Origin: Rubrobacter indicoceani
Lineage (GTDB): Bacteria > Actinomycetota > Rubrobacteria > Rubrobacterales > Rubrobacteraceae
NCBI RefSeq assembly: GCF_003568865.1
Contig: NZ_CP031117.1
Coordinates: 1-52,117, forward strand
Direction of reading: 5' to 3'
DNA: 52,117 nucleotides
Below, in pieces: positions 17,232 to 25,210 of this stretch. Below the pieces are notes generated by a model. The model did not search any database. It was not told where the DNA came from and saw only the letters and a list, made by a program, of their open reading frames with translations. The translations under genes and the position numbers were made by a program. How positions within the stretch are numbered: position 1 is the first letter of the stretch; the number at the start of each line of letters is the position of its first letter.

Positions 17232-17731
17232 CGCGCAACCTCCATGGCCGCGTCTCGTTCGGAGAGCTCTTCGGCGGCGTGCCGGACCGCCTCGACGATG
17301 TTCTGGTAGCCGGTGCATCGGCAGAAGTTGCCCTTGAGGTGGCTTCGAATCTCCTCTTCGGAAGGATCTGGAGTCTTCTCCAGAAGGTCGTGGGCGCTCA
17401 GGATCATGCCGGGCGTGCAGTAGCCACACTGCAGCCCATGCTTCTCTTTAAAACTCTTCTGCAGGGGATGCAGACCGCCATTTTCGCCGGTGAGACCGTC
17501 CACCGTGACGATCTCCGAGCCGTCCGCCTGCACGGCGAAGACGGTACAGGACTTGACGGCCCGGCCGTCTATCAGGACGGTGCAGGCGCCGCACTGGCCC
17601 GTGTCGCAGCCGACGTGGGGGCTCGTCACTCCGAGGCCGTCGCGCAGGTGGTGGACGAGGAGAACGCGCGGCTCGACTTCGCTCCGGCGGGTCTTTCCGT
17701 TGACCGTCAGGGAGATTTCGTGGCTGTTCAC
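17228..17731 (-). CDS. Molybdo-hydroxylase iron-sulfur (small) subunit, CoxS family
   Basis: A 167-residue electron-transfer subunit with two [2Fe-2S] clusters. The N-terminal plant-ferredoxin-type cluster uses Cys42, 47, 50 and 62 ([16 protein letters not shown]). The C-terminal helical domain uses Cys102, 105, 137 and 139 (CGYCTPGM and FCRCTGYQ). All eight cysteines are present. It overlaps both neighbours by 4 bases and is co-translated with the large subunit. Confidence 0.95.
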   Translation of the reverse strand: MNSHEISLTVNGKTRRSEVEPRVLLVHHLRDGLGVTSPHVGCDTGQCGACTVLIDGRAVKSCTVFAVQADGSEIVTVDGLTGENGGLHPLQKSFKEKHGLQCGYCTPGMILSAHDLLEKTPDPSEEEIRSHLKGNFCRCTGYQNIVEAVRHAAEELSERDAAMEVAR

Positions 17732-19218
17732 GGTGCCTGCGTCCTTTCGATGTCTTTGGGTTTTCTTGCCGGAACCGGAGGGGCTGCTTCGGCGTTCACG
17801 GGCGTGGTCTTCCGGCGCTCCGAGATCAGGCTCACCAGGATGCCGAGGATGCAGATTATGGCGCCCACGTAAAAGGCGTCGTGGATAGCGAGCACGAAGG
17901 CGTCTCGCTGCACGAGCCCGTCGGGCAGGGTTCCTGCCAGTTCACGGGTGTGAAAGGACAGCCTCGCCGCGACGACGGCGCCTGCCAGAGCCACCCCGAA
18001 CGCCTGCCCCATGTTACGGACCTGAGCCAGCATCCCCGAGGTCATGCCCAGCCTGTCAGACGGCACCGCGCCCAGCACGAGGCTCTGGTTCGCCCCGATA
18101 AAGAGCCCGAGCCCGACGCCCGCAACGGCCAGCCGCCAGACGAGCCCGAAGGCACCCGACGAAGCGTCTATTCCGGTGAGGAGCAGCAGGCCGCCACCGA
18201 TAAACGCCGTCCCTGAGGCCGTGAGAATGCGGGAGCCGACGCGGTCGGAGAGCGTCCCCCCGAAAGGCGCGACGAGGAGCGTGGCGAGCGGCAGCGGGGT
18301 GAGGAATAGCCCGGTCTCGATCACCGAGAAGCCGCGCACGTCCTGCAGGTAGAAGGGGATAAGAAAGGTAGCCGTAAACAGGGTCGCGAAGGCGACGAGC
18401 ACGCTCACGTTCCCGGCCCAGACGGCCCGGATGCGGAGCAGCCCCAGATCCAGCATCGGCTGGCTTACCCTTCTCTCTGTGGCCACGAAGGCCGCCCCGA
18501 GCAGCAGGAATGCGACGACGAGCACGAGCTCCATCGGGCTTGTCCAGCCCCAGCGCCCACCGCCGAGTACCGCCAGAAGGAGCGTGGAGGTTGCCCCGAA
18601 GAGCAGGAAGGCCCCGAGCGGGTCGAACGTGCGGCCCTCGGCCCGCCGCTCCACCGGCAGCACCCGCAGGGACCACACGATGCCCAGCAGGCACAGGGGC
18701 GCGTTGACAAGGAAGACCCACGACCACGACAGCCACTCGGTCAGAAATGCACCCAGCGTCGGCCCCACGGTGATGCCCAGGGCGATGCTGATCGCAAACA
18801 GCCCCTGAGCCTTGCCTCGCTCCTCCGCCGGGAACACCCGCACGAGCAGGGCCGGTCCGATGGCCTGCACCATCCCGGATCCAACCCCCTGCAAGACCCG
18901 GAAGCCCGAGAGGGCCCAGACGTTCTCTGAAAGCCCGCACAAAAGGCTCGCGACGCCGAAGACGGCAAGGCCCCACACGTACACCCTTCTGTAACCGACG
19001 ATGTCGCCCAGCCGTCCGAAGGCCAGAAGCAGCGTCCCGAGGGCCAGGAGGTAGCCCAGCACCACGAGCTGCACGTCGTCTATTCCGACCCGGAGGTCCT
19101 CTGCGATGCTCGGCAGGGCGACGTTGACGATGGTTATGTTCAGGGTGGACAGAAAGGCGCCGAGCCCGACCACCCCGAGCACCCTCCACTTGAGGCGAGC
19201 GTTTTGATCCGGGCTCAT
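17728..19218 (-). CDS. MFS drug/metabolite exporter, DHA2 (EmrB/QacA) family
   Basis: A 496-residue membrane transporter with about 14 hydrophobic segments, which is the DHA2 pattern. Motif A is GRLGDIVGYRRV after the second span, and the motif-C region is LGITVGPTLGAFLTEWLSW. Residues near the N-terminus (STLNITIVNVALPSIA) are the usual DHA2 first helix. It overlaps the hydrolase and small-subunit genes by 4 bases each. Export of the inducer or of a toxic product of the operon is a reasonable role for a PadR-controlled DHA2 pump. Confidence 0.92.
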   Translation of the reverse strand: MSPDQNARLKWRVLGVVGLGAFLSTLNITIVNVALPSIAEDLRVGIDDVQLVVLGYLLALGTLLLAFGRLGDIVGYRRVYVWGLAVFGVASLLCGLSENVWALSGFRVLQGVGSGMVQAIGPALLVRVFPAEERGKAQGLFAISIALGITVGPTLGAFLTEWLSWSWVFLVNAPLCLLGIVWSLRVLPVERRAEGRTFDPLGAFLLFGATSTLLLAVLGGGRWGWTSPMELVLVVAFLLLGAAFVATERRVSQPMLDLGLLRIRAVWAGNVSVLVAFATLFTATFLIPFYLQDVRGFSVIETGLFLTPLPLATLLVAPFGGTLSDRVGSRILTASGTAFIGGGLLLLTGIDASSGAFGLVWRLAVAGVGLGLFIGANQSLVLGAVPSDRLGMTSGMLAQVRNMGQAFGVALAGAVVAARLSFHTRELAGTLPDGLVQRDAFVLAIHDAFYVGAIICILGILVSLISERRKTTPVNAEAAPPVPARKPKDIERTQAP

Positions 19219-20141
19219 ATTTGCCTCAGGCTTTGCCCTTGCTCCACGACCGTCTCGACCGCGCGACCGCCGGGTACTGCCGCCCGGCCCAGGGGGGTCG
19301 AGAGGATCAGACGCGCTACTTCTCCGGGATCATCGAGCTGCGGGAAGTGCCCGGCTTCGGGTAGCAGGAACAGCTCGGAGGCCGGAAACAGAGCGTGAAA
19401 GCTCTTCGCAACCCCGGTGTTCAGGTACGGATCTTCCGCGCCGAAGATTATCCTTACGGGCCACTCGAACTTGCTCAGGCTGTCCGTTGCGCCGGCCCGC
19501 GACTTGATGGTCGTCCTCAGGTCCGCGGTGAGGCTGAACAGCGGGGGAAAGGAACTCTGCTCGGCTTCCATCTGCTCCCAGAAAACCCGCACGAACTCCT
19601 CTGTCGCCTCTTCGTCCTTGAAGAACTTCCTGACCTGCCAGCGGTACACCCACTGGAAACGCTCCTGCATCCTCGAAACGACAAACCGGGCCGCATCCCT
19701 CGCTACAGGGGTAGAGAAGAGCCGTATTACCTCTGGCACCCGCAGGGTCGGCATCGGAGAGTAATAGGTGTTCAGCAGGATCAGCGCCGCCACCCGGTCC
19801 CGGTTCCACATCGCCCAGTCTATGGCCGGCGGCCCCGAGGCGTCGTGGGCGACCGGAACGACGCTCTCCAGTTTCAGGTGCTCGATCACGGCGTCGAAAT
19901 CCCGGGCCTGGTTGTTGGCCGTGTACGGATACCCTCCGGGCTTGTCCGAACGGCCCCAACCGAGAAAGTCGAAGACCACGACCCTCCGCCCCGCCTCAAA
20001 GAGCAGCGGCGCCACCCGGTCGTAGAGATGGAGGTTGTCCGGGAAGCCGTGCATGGGGATGATCGCCGGCCCTTCCCCCTCGTACTCCCTCGCGTAGATG
20101 AAATGCTCGCCCCTCGGCACCCGGTGTTCTCTATATTCCAT
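19215..20141 (-). CDS. Alpha/beta hydrolase, haloalkane dehalogenase/epoxide hydrolase-like
   Basis: A 308-residue alpha/beta hydrolase. The oxyanion segment is MHGFPDNLHLYDRV, followed by FDFLGWGRSDKP. The nucleophile elbow reads VAHDASGPPA with Asp rather than Ser, as in dehalogenases and epoxide hydrolases. The acid is in FGAEDPYLN and the base in AGHFPQLD. Possible starts are 20177, 20147 and 20141; AGAGAGG lies 6 nt before 20141, so that was chosen. It is the first gene of the PadR-controlled operon, and its promoter region contains two PadR-type operators. Confidence 0.85.
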   Translation of the reverse strand: MEYREHRVPRGEHFIYAREYEGEGPAIIPMHGFPDNLHLYDRVAPLLFEAGRRVVVFDFLGWGRSDKPGGYPYTANNQARDFDAVIEHLKLESVVPVAHDASGPPAIDWAMWNRDRVAALILLNTYYSPMPTLRVPEVIRLFSTPVARDAARFVVSRMQERFQWVYRWQVRKFFKDEEATEEFVRVFWEQMEAEQSSFPPLFSLTADLRTTIKSRAGATDSLSKFEWPVRIIFGAEDPYLNTGVAKSFHALFPASELFLLPEAGHFPQLDDPGEVARLILSTPLGRAAVPGGRAVETVVEQGQSLRQI

Positions 20142-20190
20142 CTCCATCCTCTCTCTGATCGCCTCGGCGGACTGCATCCGGATACACACT

Positions 20191-20206
20191 ATGTAGCTTT
20201 CAACAT
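20191..20206. promoter_or_regulatory. PadR-type operator 1
   Basis: ATGT, 8 nt, ACAT, extended to CTATGT/ACATAG, is the established PadR-family half-site arrangement. It lies between the divergent hydrolase operon and padR-like gene, with its centre 36 bp from operator 2. Confidence 0.75.
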
Positions 20207-20226
20207 AGTAGTGCCCGTAGTACACT

Positions 20227-20242
20227 ATGTCAAGTTCAACAT
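20227..20242. promoter_or_regulatory. PadR-type operator 2
   Basis: A second ATGT, 8 nt, ACAT, with the same spacing and a related centre (AAGTTCA versus GCTTTCA), 22 bp before the regulator ATG. It probably mediates autorepression. Confidence 0.75.
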
Positions 20243-20263
20243 ACTAATAACCTCTGGAGGCTG

Positions 20264-20869
20264 ATGAAGACGCTTGAATACACGATCCTGGCGGGTCTCT
20301 CGCACCGCCGGAGGAGTGGCTACGATCTGACCAGGTGGCTGGAGCTGGTGGCGAGCCACTTCTGGCCGGCCAAGCACAGCAGTATCTACCCGGCCCTGGC
20401 CAGCCTGGAGCGGGCAGGGTTGGTGGCACACGAGGTGGTACCCAGCGAGCAGGGGCCGGTTCGTAAGGTGTACTCGCTTACCGGGGCGGGCCAGGAGGCA
20501 CTGCTCTCATGGGTCGAAGGGTCCGCAGAGGACCCCCAGATCCGGGATGAGCAGCTCGTCAAGACGCTCTGCTACGGCTTCCTGTCCAGAGACCAGGCGT
20601 TGCGGCTGCTGCGAGAGGCGCGGGGACGGCGCGCTTCAAAGCTCGCGCACTTCGAGGAACTCCAGCGCAGGCTCGACAGCGGGCTCGATCCGGAGGGCAG
20701 GGCGGACCCGATAACTGGTCACGCTTACCTGGGAACGCTGCTGGTGCTCAGGAAAGGCATTCGTACCCAGAAAAGCTACATCGAGTGGTGCGACGAGGCC
20801 GCAGACATCATCTCCGCCTGGGACGACGAGGGGTGCCCTACAGGTCGAATGCCTGCCGAACGGCACTAG
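20264..20869 (+). CDS. PadR-family transcriptional regulator
   Basis: A 201-residue regulator. The N-terminal winged helix (about 1-80) has the family pattern TLEYTILAGLSHRRRSGYDL, SSIYPALASLERAGLV and RKVYSLTGAGQEAL. The C-terminal helical dimerisation domain (Vir_C type) fills the rest. GGAGG is 3 nt before the ATG. It is divergent from the hydrolase-exporter-hydroxylase operon and flanked by two ATGT-N8-ACAT sites, so it very probably represses that operon and itself until a substrate, perhaps aromatic, binds. Confidence 0.92.
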   Translation: MKTLEYTILAGLSHRRRSGYDLTRWLELVASHFWPAKHSSIYPALASLERAGLVAHEVVPSEQGPVRKVYSLTGAGQEALLSWVEGSAEDPQIRDEQLVKTLCYGFLSRDQALRLLREARGRRASKLAHFEELQRRLDSGLDPEGRADPITGHAYLGTLLVLRKGIRTQKSYIEWCDEAADIISAWDDEGCPTGRMPAERH

Positions 20870-21798
20870 AGCGCGTCGCGTGGGTGGCGGGCGTGGACGC
20901 GGAGCGCGGCTGCGCTGGTGTTCGCGGTCGTTACGGGGATAGCGATGTTGCTCCTCACGCGCCCCGGCCTCCTGTTCTAGACTCTCTCCGCAACCGTATC
21001 GGGCGATTCCCGAAATAACAGGGCATGGTGAAAGATAGGAAAACAAGGCCAGTAGCCAACTGCATGTGGTCTTCGGGACCGGTCCGGCGGGGCTGGCTGT
21101 GAACGATCGGCAACCCGCCGTCGAAGCGCGAAAAAGGGAGTTCCAAAGAAAAGCGTACCGGATACTCGCCCGGCGAGCACACCGCCGGATTCTCTGGACG
21201 TTCGTTCCAACTCGCCGGCGAGGACAGGGGGCGCGAGCGGGCGTCGCAGACTCCGGAGCGAGCGGCTGTGTGCAAAGCGCGTCGTGGCCGAAGAACGGTG
21301 TTTGGACTAACCCCACCCCGACCGTTGAGAAGCGGACGGGTCGCGGTAGTCACCGCCTGACGGCCCGTCCGCCACGGCACCGGTTGCCGGGTGAGGATGG
21401 ATGCAGAGCGGGGTGGGTCCACCCCATTTTAGGCGATATATCGTATATAACGTACGTACGTCCCTCGGGAACGTGCCGGCAAGCCCGTCGGGTTGCGGTG
21501 GAGCGTCGGATGGGAGTGCTCCGTAAGCCGTCCGCAACGATAGCGGTATGAGCGGCCCGCCGGCACGAAGAGCAACGGGTCCGGCGACCGTCAGATAGCC
21601 CGGAGATTGGGCCGGGTACTTACCGGAAACCCGGCCGACAACCGTGTGGAACGGACGCCGCGGTCGCGGGCCTGGTGATGATCCACTTCGGCTTCACCAC
21701 CGAGCCCGATGCGTAAAGCGAATCCTCCAACGGCAGCCGATTTTCTGACCCTCGATAATATAAACTTATCCGGGGTCAGAGCCGTTATACTGAGGGTT
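20870..21798. other. 929-bp non-coding stretch upstream of the recombinase
   Basis: I find no gene I can support. One frame at about 20880-20980 gives a short hydrophobic segment ending in LLLTRPGLLF, possibly the tail of a lost membrane protein. At 21410-21429 a GGGGT/ACCCC hairpin is followed by ATTTT and may be a terminator. At 21433-21464 there is a run of palindromes (CGATATATCG, then ACGTACGTACGT). A TGACCC/GGGTCA inverted repeat lies at about 21746-21779, just before the recombinase. Confidence 0.5.
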
Positions 21799-22881
21799 AT
21801 GAGCGAGGAAGAGAGTCGGGGAACCGAGGAGTTTTCCGGGGGTGAGTTGATCACGGATTACGCACGGAGGGCGGAGATCGAGCCCGTGGATCCGGCTGGG
21901 CGCACGCTGCCGGCCAACCTCCAGGAGACCATCCGGGTGGCGCGGGGGTACGCGGAGGCCGCTCGGGCGCCGAACACCCTGAGGGCGTACGCCTCAGATG
22001 TCGGGGACTTCTCGACCTACTGCCGGGTCGAGCTCGGCGGCGCCACGCCGCTGCCGGCGGTCCCCGAGACGGTTGTTCTGTACATCGCGGATATGGCGAG
22101 CGAGCGGGATCTGAAAGCCTCGACCATCCAGAGGAGGCTGGCCTCGATCTCGGCCTGGCACAAGAGTGCGGGCTTTGCATCGCCGACGGAGGAACGGATG
22201 GTCAGGGAGACTATGAAGGGCATCCGGCGCAAGAAAGGCTCACGCCGGAAGCAGGCGGCTCCCCTGACCGTTGGGGTCCTCAAAAGGGTTGTCGGGGTGG
22301 TCCGCGATCACGAGCCCGGGACGGGAAGGATCACACCGGCCGCCCTCCGGGACCGTGCCCTGCTGCTGCTCGGGTTCGCCGGGTCTTTCAGGCGCGAGGA
22401 GCTCTCGGCTCTGCTGGTCTCGGACCTGGAGTTCTTTGAGGGCCGGGGTCTGGTCGTGCTTGTCAGGCGTTCAAAGACCGACCCCGCCGGAGAGGGCGAG
22501 GCGGTCGGCATCCCCTACGGCAACCACGAGGAGACGTGCCCGGTCACGGCCGTTGAGAGATGGGTCTCCTTCTCGGGGAAAGGCGGTGAGGAGCCGCTGT
22601 TCTGCCGGATAGACCGCCACAGCAACCTGAAGGCGGGCGGCCTGTCCGGCGACGGGATAAACGACCTGGTCAAGCGCAGAGTAGCGGAAGCGGGCCTTGA
22701 CCCTTCTCGTTACTCCGGGCACTCCCTGAGGGCCGGGCTACCTACCAGCGCCTCGGAGGCGAAGGTCGGGATAGAGGCCTGGATGCCTCACACCCGTCAC
22801 AGGTCGGTGGCGGTAGCGATGCGCTACGCCAGACGAGGGACGCTCTTCATCAACAACCCGGCCGCCCAGGTGGGGCTATAG
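21799..22881 (+). CDS. Tyrosine-type site-specific recombinase/integrase
   Basis: A 360-residue phage-integrase-family recombinase. An N-terminal SAM-like core-binding domain (about 40-150, TLRAYASDVGDF) precedes the catalytic domain. Catalytic residues visible are Arg near 198 (SFRREEL), the HSLRAG box near 308, the RHRS box near 332 and Tyr near 342 (AMRYARRG). The second histidine box is HTRHRS where QTGHRS is usual, a mild change. ATG 21799 was chosen. It has a weak ribosome site but a TATACT at 21786-21791, so the transcript could be nearly leaderless; an upstream ATG at 21709 is possible. Likely roles are plasmid dimer resolution or integration; no excisionase or attachment site is identifiable. 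Confidence 0.88.
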   Translation: MSEEESRGTEEFSGGELITDYARRAEIEPVDPAGRTLPANLQETIRVARGYAEAARAPNTLRAYASDVGDFSTYCRVELGGATPLPAVPETVVLYIADMASERDLKASTIQRRLASISAWHKSAGFASPTEERMVRETMKGIRRKKGSRRKQAAPLTVGVLKRVVGVVRDHEPGTGRITPAALRDRALLLLGFAGSFRREELSALLVSDLEFFEGRGLVVLVRRSKTDPAGEGEAVGIPYGNHEETCPVTAVERWVSFSGKGGEEPLFCRIDRHSNLKAGGLSGDGINDLVKRRVAEAGLDPSRYSGHSLRAGLPTSASEAKVGIEAWMPHTRHRSVAVAMRYARRGTLFINNPAAQVGL

Positions 22882-23012
22882 TCCGAGAGTTCGGACGCGC
22901 TGGATCTTTCTGAGAGCGAACGGGTCTCCGGCTTCTCTTCCGGGGCCACCGAGGCGGGGCTTTGTCTTCGCCCGGGGGGAGAAAGACCTCGGGAACCCCG
23001 CCGCGAGAAAAG

Positions 23013-23035
23013 GGCGGCATCCGCGAAAGGCCGCC
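23013..23035. terminator. GC hairpin between recombinase and MFS pseudogene
   Basis: GGCGGC and GCCGCC form a 6-bp stem with an 11-nt loop in the gap between two convergent reading frames. There is no clear T-run; the call rests on structure and position. Confidence 0.35.
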
Positions 23036-23039
23036 GGGC

Positions 23040-24360
23040 CTACTTATCCCCCATCTCGACGTTTTTGGTTTCCGGCCCCAGAGCCGCTCCGGCGGAGATC
23101 AGGAGCGCGCCCGCCACCAGCAGCACGAGCGTCGTGTACTCGAAGGGAATAAACGCGGACAGTCCCGCCTGGTAGTAAGCGTAGAACGACGGAAGGATAA
23201 CCGCGATGCTGTAGCTGATCCCGTAGCCCGAAGCCCGCACGTCCGTGCGGAAGCGTTCGTTGACGTAGGCGGGCGTCAGGGCCCAGGGTAGGATGCCGAT
23301 GACCACGATCAGGGTCGTGAGGAGCAGAACTACAAGGAAGTTCTCCGGTGCGAGCCTTATGAGCAGGTAGTAGAAAAAGGTTGCAAGGGATGCCATAGCA
23401 AGGCCGCTTGCTATCAGGAACGGACGGCGCCCTACTCTCTGGCTGAGCATGCCCGCCGGAAGGTACACCCCCGCGACGACGACGTAGGAGATCACCAGCG
23501 CGAGCGTTACCTCCGTATAGGAAAGCCCGCTCTCTTCCCTGCCGAGCACGCCCGGCAGCACCGCCGCGATCGCCTGCAGCGACAGCCAGAAACCGCTCAT
23601 TATCACAAAGACCTGAAAGATGTTCTTCAGGTTCTCACCGGAGAAAAGCCTTCTCAGCGGAGCATCGCTGACCTCCGATTTCTCGAATATCTCCGACTCG
23701 CTGACGGTACGGCTGTAGTAGGCGGCAAGGGCGAAGGCGAGCAACGCCCCGAAGACAAACGGTATCCTCCAGCCCCACTATACGTAGGGCGAGTCAAGGC
23801 CGTCGGAGGGTAGCAACAGCAGCAGGACAAGGGTCATCAGGGAGATCGAAGCGTAGGCCAGCGGGAACCCGGCGTCTATGACCGCGCTGTAGAGCCCTCG
23901 TTTTTCGCGGGGGGGAGTACTCCATCGCAAGCGGGTTCGCGGCGGTGTATTCGCCGCCGAGAAAGACCCCGGCTACAAGGCGCAGGGCGATGAAAATGGC
24001 CACCGATGCTATACCCCACTGCTGGTAGCCGGGCAGTAAGGCGATCAGGAGCGTCGCCACCCCGGCGCCGTTCATGGCGACGACGGCGGTTTTCTTCCGG
24101 CCTGCAGTGTCGGCGAAGTGGCCGAAGATCAAAGCCCCGAGCGGCCGGCCGACAAGCGTTGCAGCGAAGATGGAACCCCCCACGAGCGCGGTCCCGGTCT
24201 CACCGAGCTCCGGCGAGACGAAATAGATTATGGCGGGGGCAAGGACCACGATGGGCAGGTAGATGTCGAACAGGTCGACGAAGAAGCCCAGAAACGCCCC
24301 CCGTATCGCGGGCCTTACCCGGGGGTCCTCCCCCATCCGTCCGTCGGCTGCAGCTGTCAC
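23040..24360 (-). pseudogene. Broken MFS transporter (metabolite:H+ symporter type)
   Basis: The minus strand encodes an MFS symporter of about 440 residues in two pieces. The N-terminal piece (from GTG 24360, with AAGGAG upstream) covers about 150 residues, including the motif-A-like GHFADTAGRKK and GGEYTAANPLAMEYSP. A 7-C run at 23909-23915 then shifts the frame. The correct frame resumes as RGLYSAVIDAGFPLAYA, runs to SPYV, meets an amber TAG at about 23778-23780, and continues WGWRIPFVFG to the end. Two separate lesions make a sequencing error an unlikely full explanation. No other gene in this gap region depends on it. Confidence 0.82.
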
Positions 24361-25210
24361 CCGGCACTCCTTACGTATTTGTTGAAGTCGATCTTACATA
24401 GGCGATTACCGAAAGACTGCATCCCGTATGTGAAGCGGCTCCGAGCCGCTACGTCTCTGAGCCCAGCCCTCCGATGCTGTTCGGGCCGGAATCGCATTCA
24501 CGCAATGACAACATGGTCTTCGGCCGGGGTCTGTGACCTTGACCGGCGTCGGCGCGGGCTCTGCTGAGCTTTCAGGGAGCAGGCGTTCGGCTTCCCCCGG
24601 CGTCGCCCGCTCCCGGTCCTTTGCCTGAGACATCGGCACATTGCTGAGATAATCTGTACAAAGCCGCTTTTCAAGATCATCTTCTTGATCGTTCAAGCCC
24701 GGTAATACCGCCGGATATAGCCGCAGGCGAGATCGAAAAGATCCTATCCCGGTCTCCGATCCCGTACTGGGTTCAGCTCTCCCTCCGGAGAGCCGTCCGC
24801 ACGTTACGCTCTCCGGCTTTCGTGCTGCTCTGCCGGTCGGGGAGGCGCACGATGAGAACGACTTCGTCCATGTTCGCGACTGCTTTTGCCGCTATCACCG
24901 GCGTCTCCCCGCCCGAAACCCCGCGCAAAGAGAGGGGAAAAGGTCGAGGCTGCCGTGTGCCATCGTGGTCGGTGGCTGAAGGCTCGGGACGAACGGATCC
25001 CGCAAAAAACCGGGATACGCACGCTCGCCGCCCGTCACGTCTCGCCTGTCCCCGACAGGCTTCACTCCCCCGGCTCCGAGTCCGGCGCCCTTGTCCGTTC
25101 GCAGCTTATCGGACCGCTGCTCGGGAGTTTTCGACCGGGGAGCTGAAAGGTATGCCGGAGTCGCTGACGGATGTTTCACGTTCTCATCCGGACCGGAGAA
25201 AACGGCCGCA
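24361..25210. other. 850-bp stretch without a supportable gene
   Basis: It separates the MFS pseudogene from the second molybdo-hydroxylase large subunit. The immediate upstream region of the pseudogene is AT-richer and probably held its promoter. A 96-codon minus-strand frame at 24406-24696 (TTG start) has no recognisable domain. No remnants of CoxM or CoxS subunits were seen. Confidence 0.45.

Noticed and set aside
20880-20980. Possible small membrane protein after padR
   Set aside because: Only about 30 hydrophobic residues without a start codon or ribosome site; it may be a scrap of a lost gene.
24406-24696. 96-codon minus-strand frame in the gap upstream of the MFS pseudogene
   Set aside because: It has a TTG start, no clear ribosome site, no recognisable domain and biased composition, so it cannot be supported as a gene.
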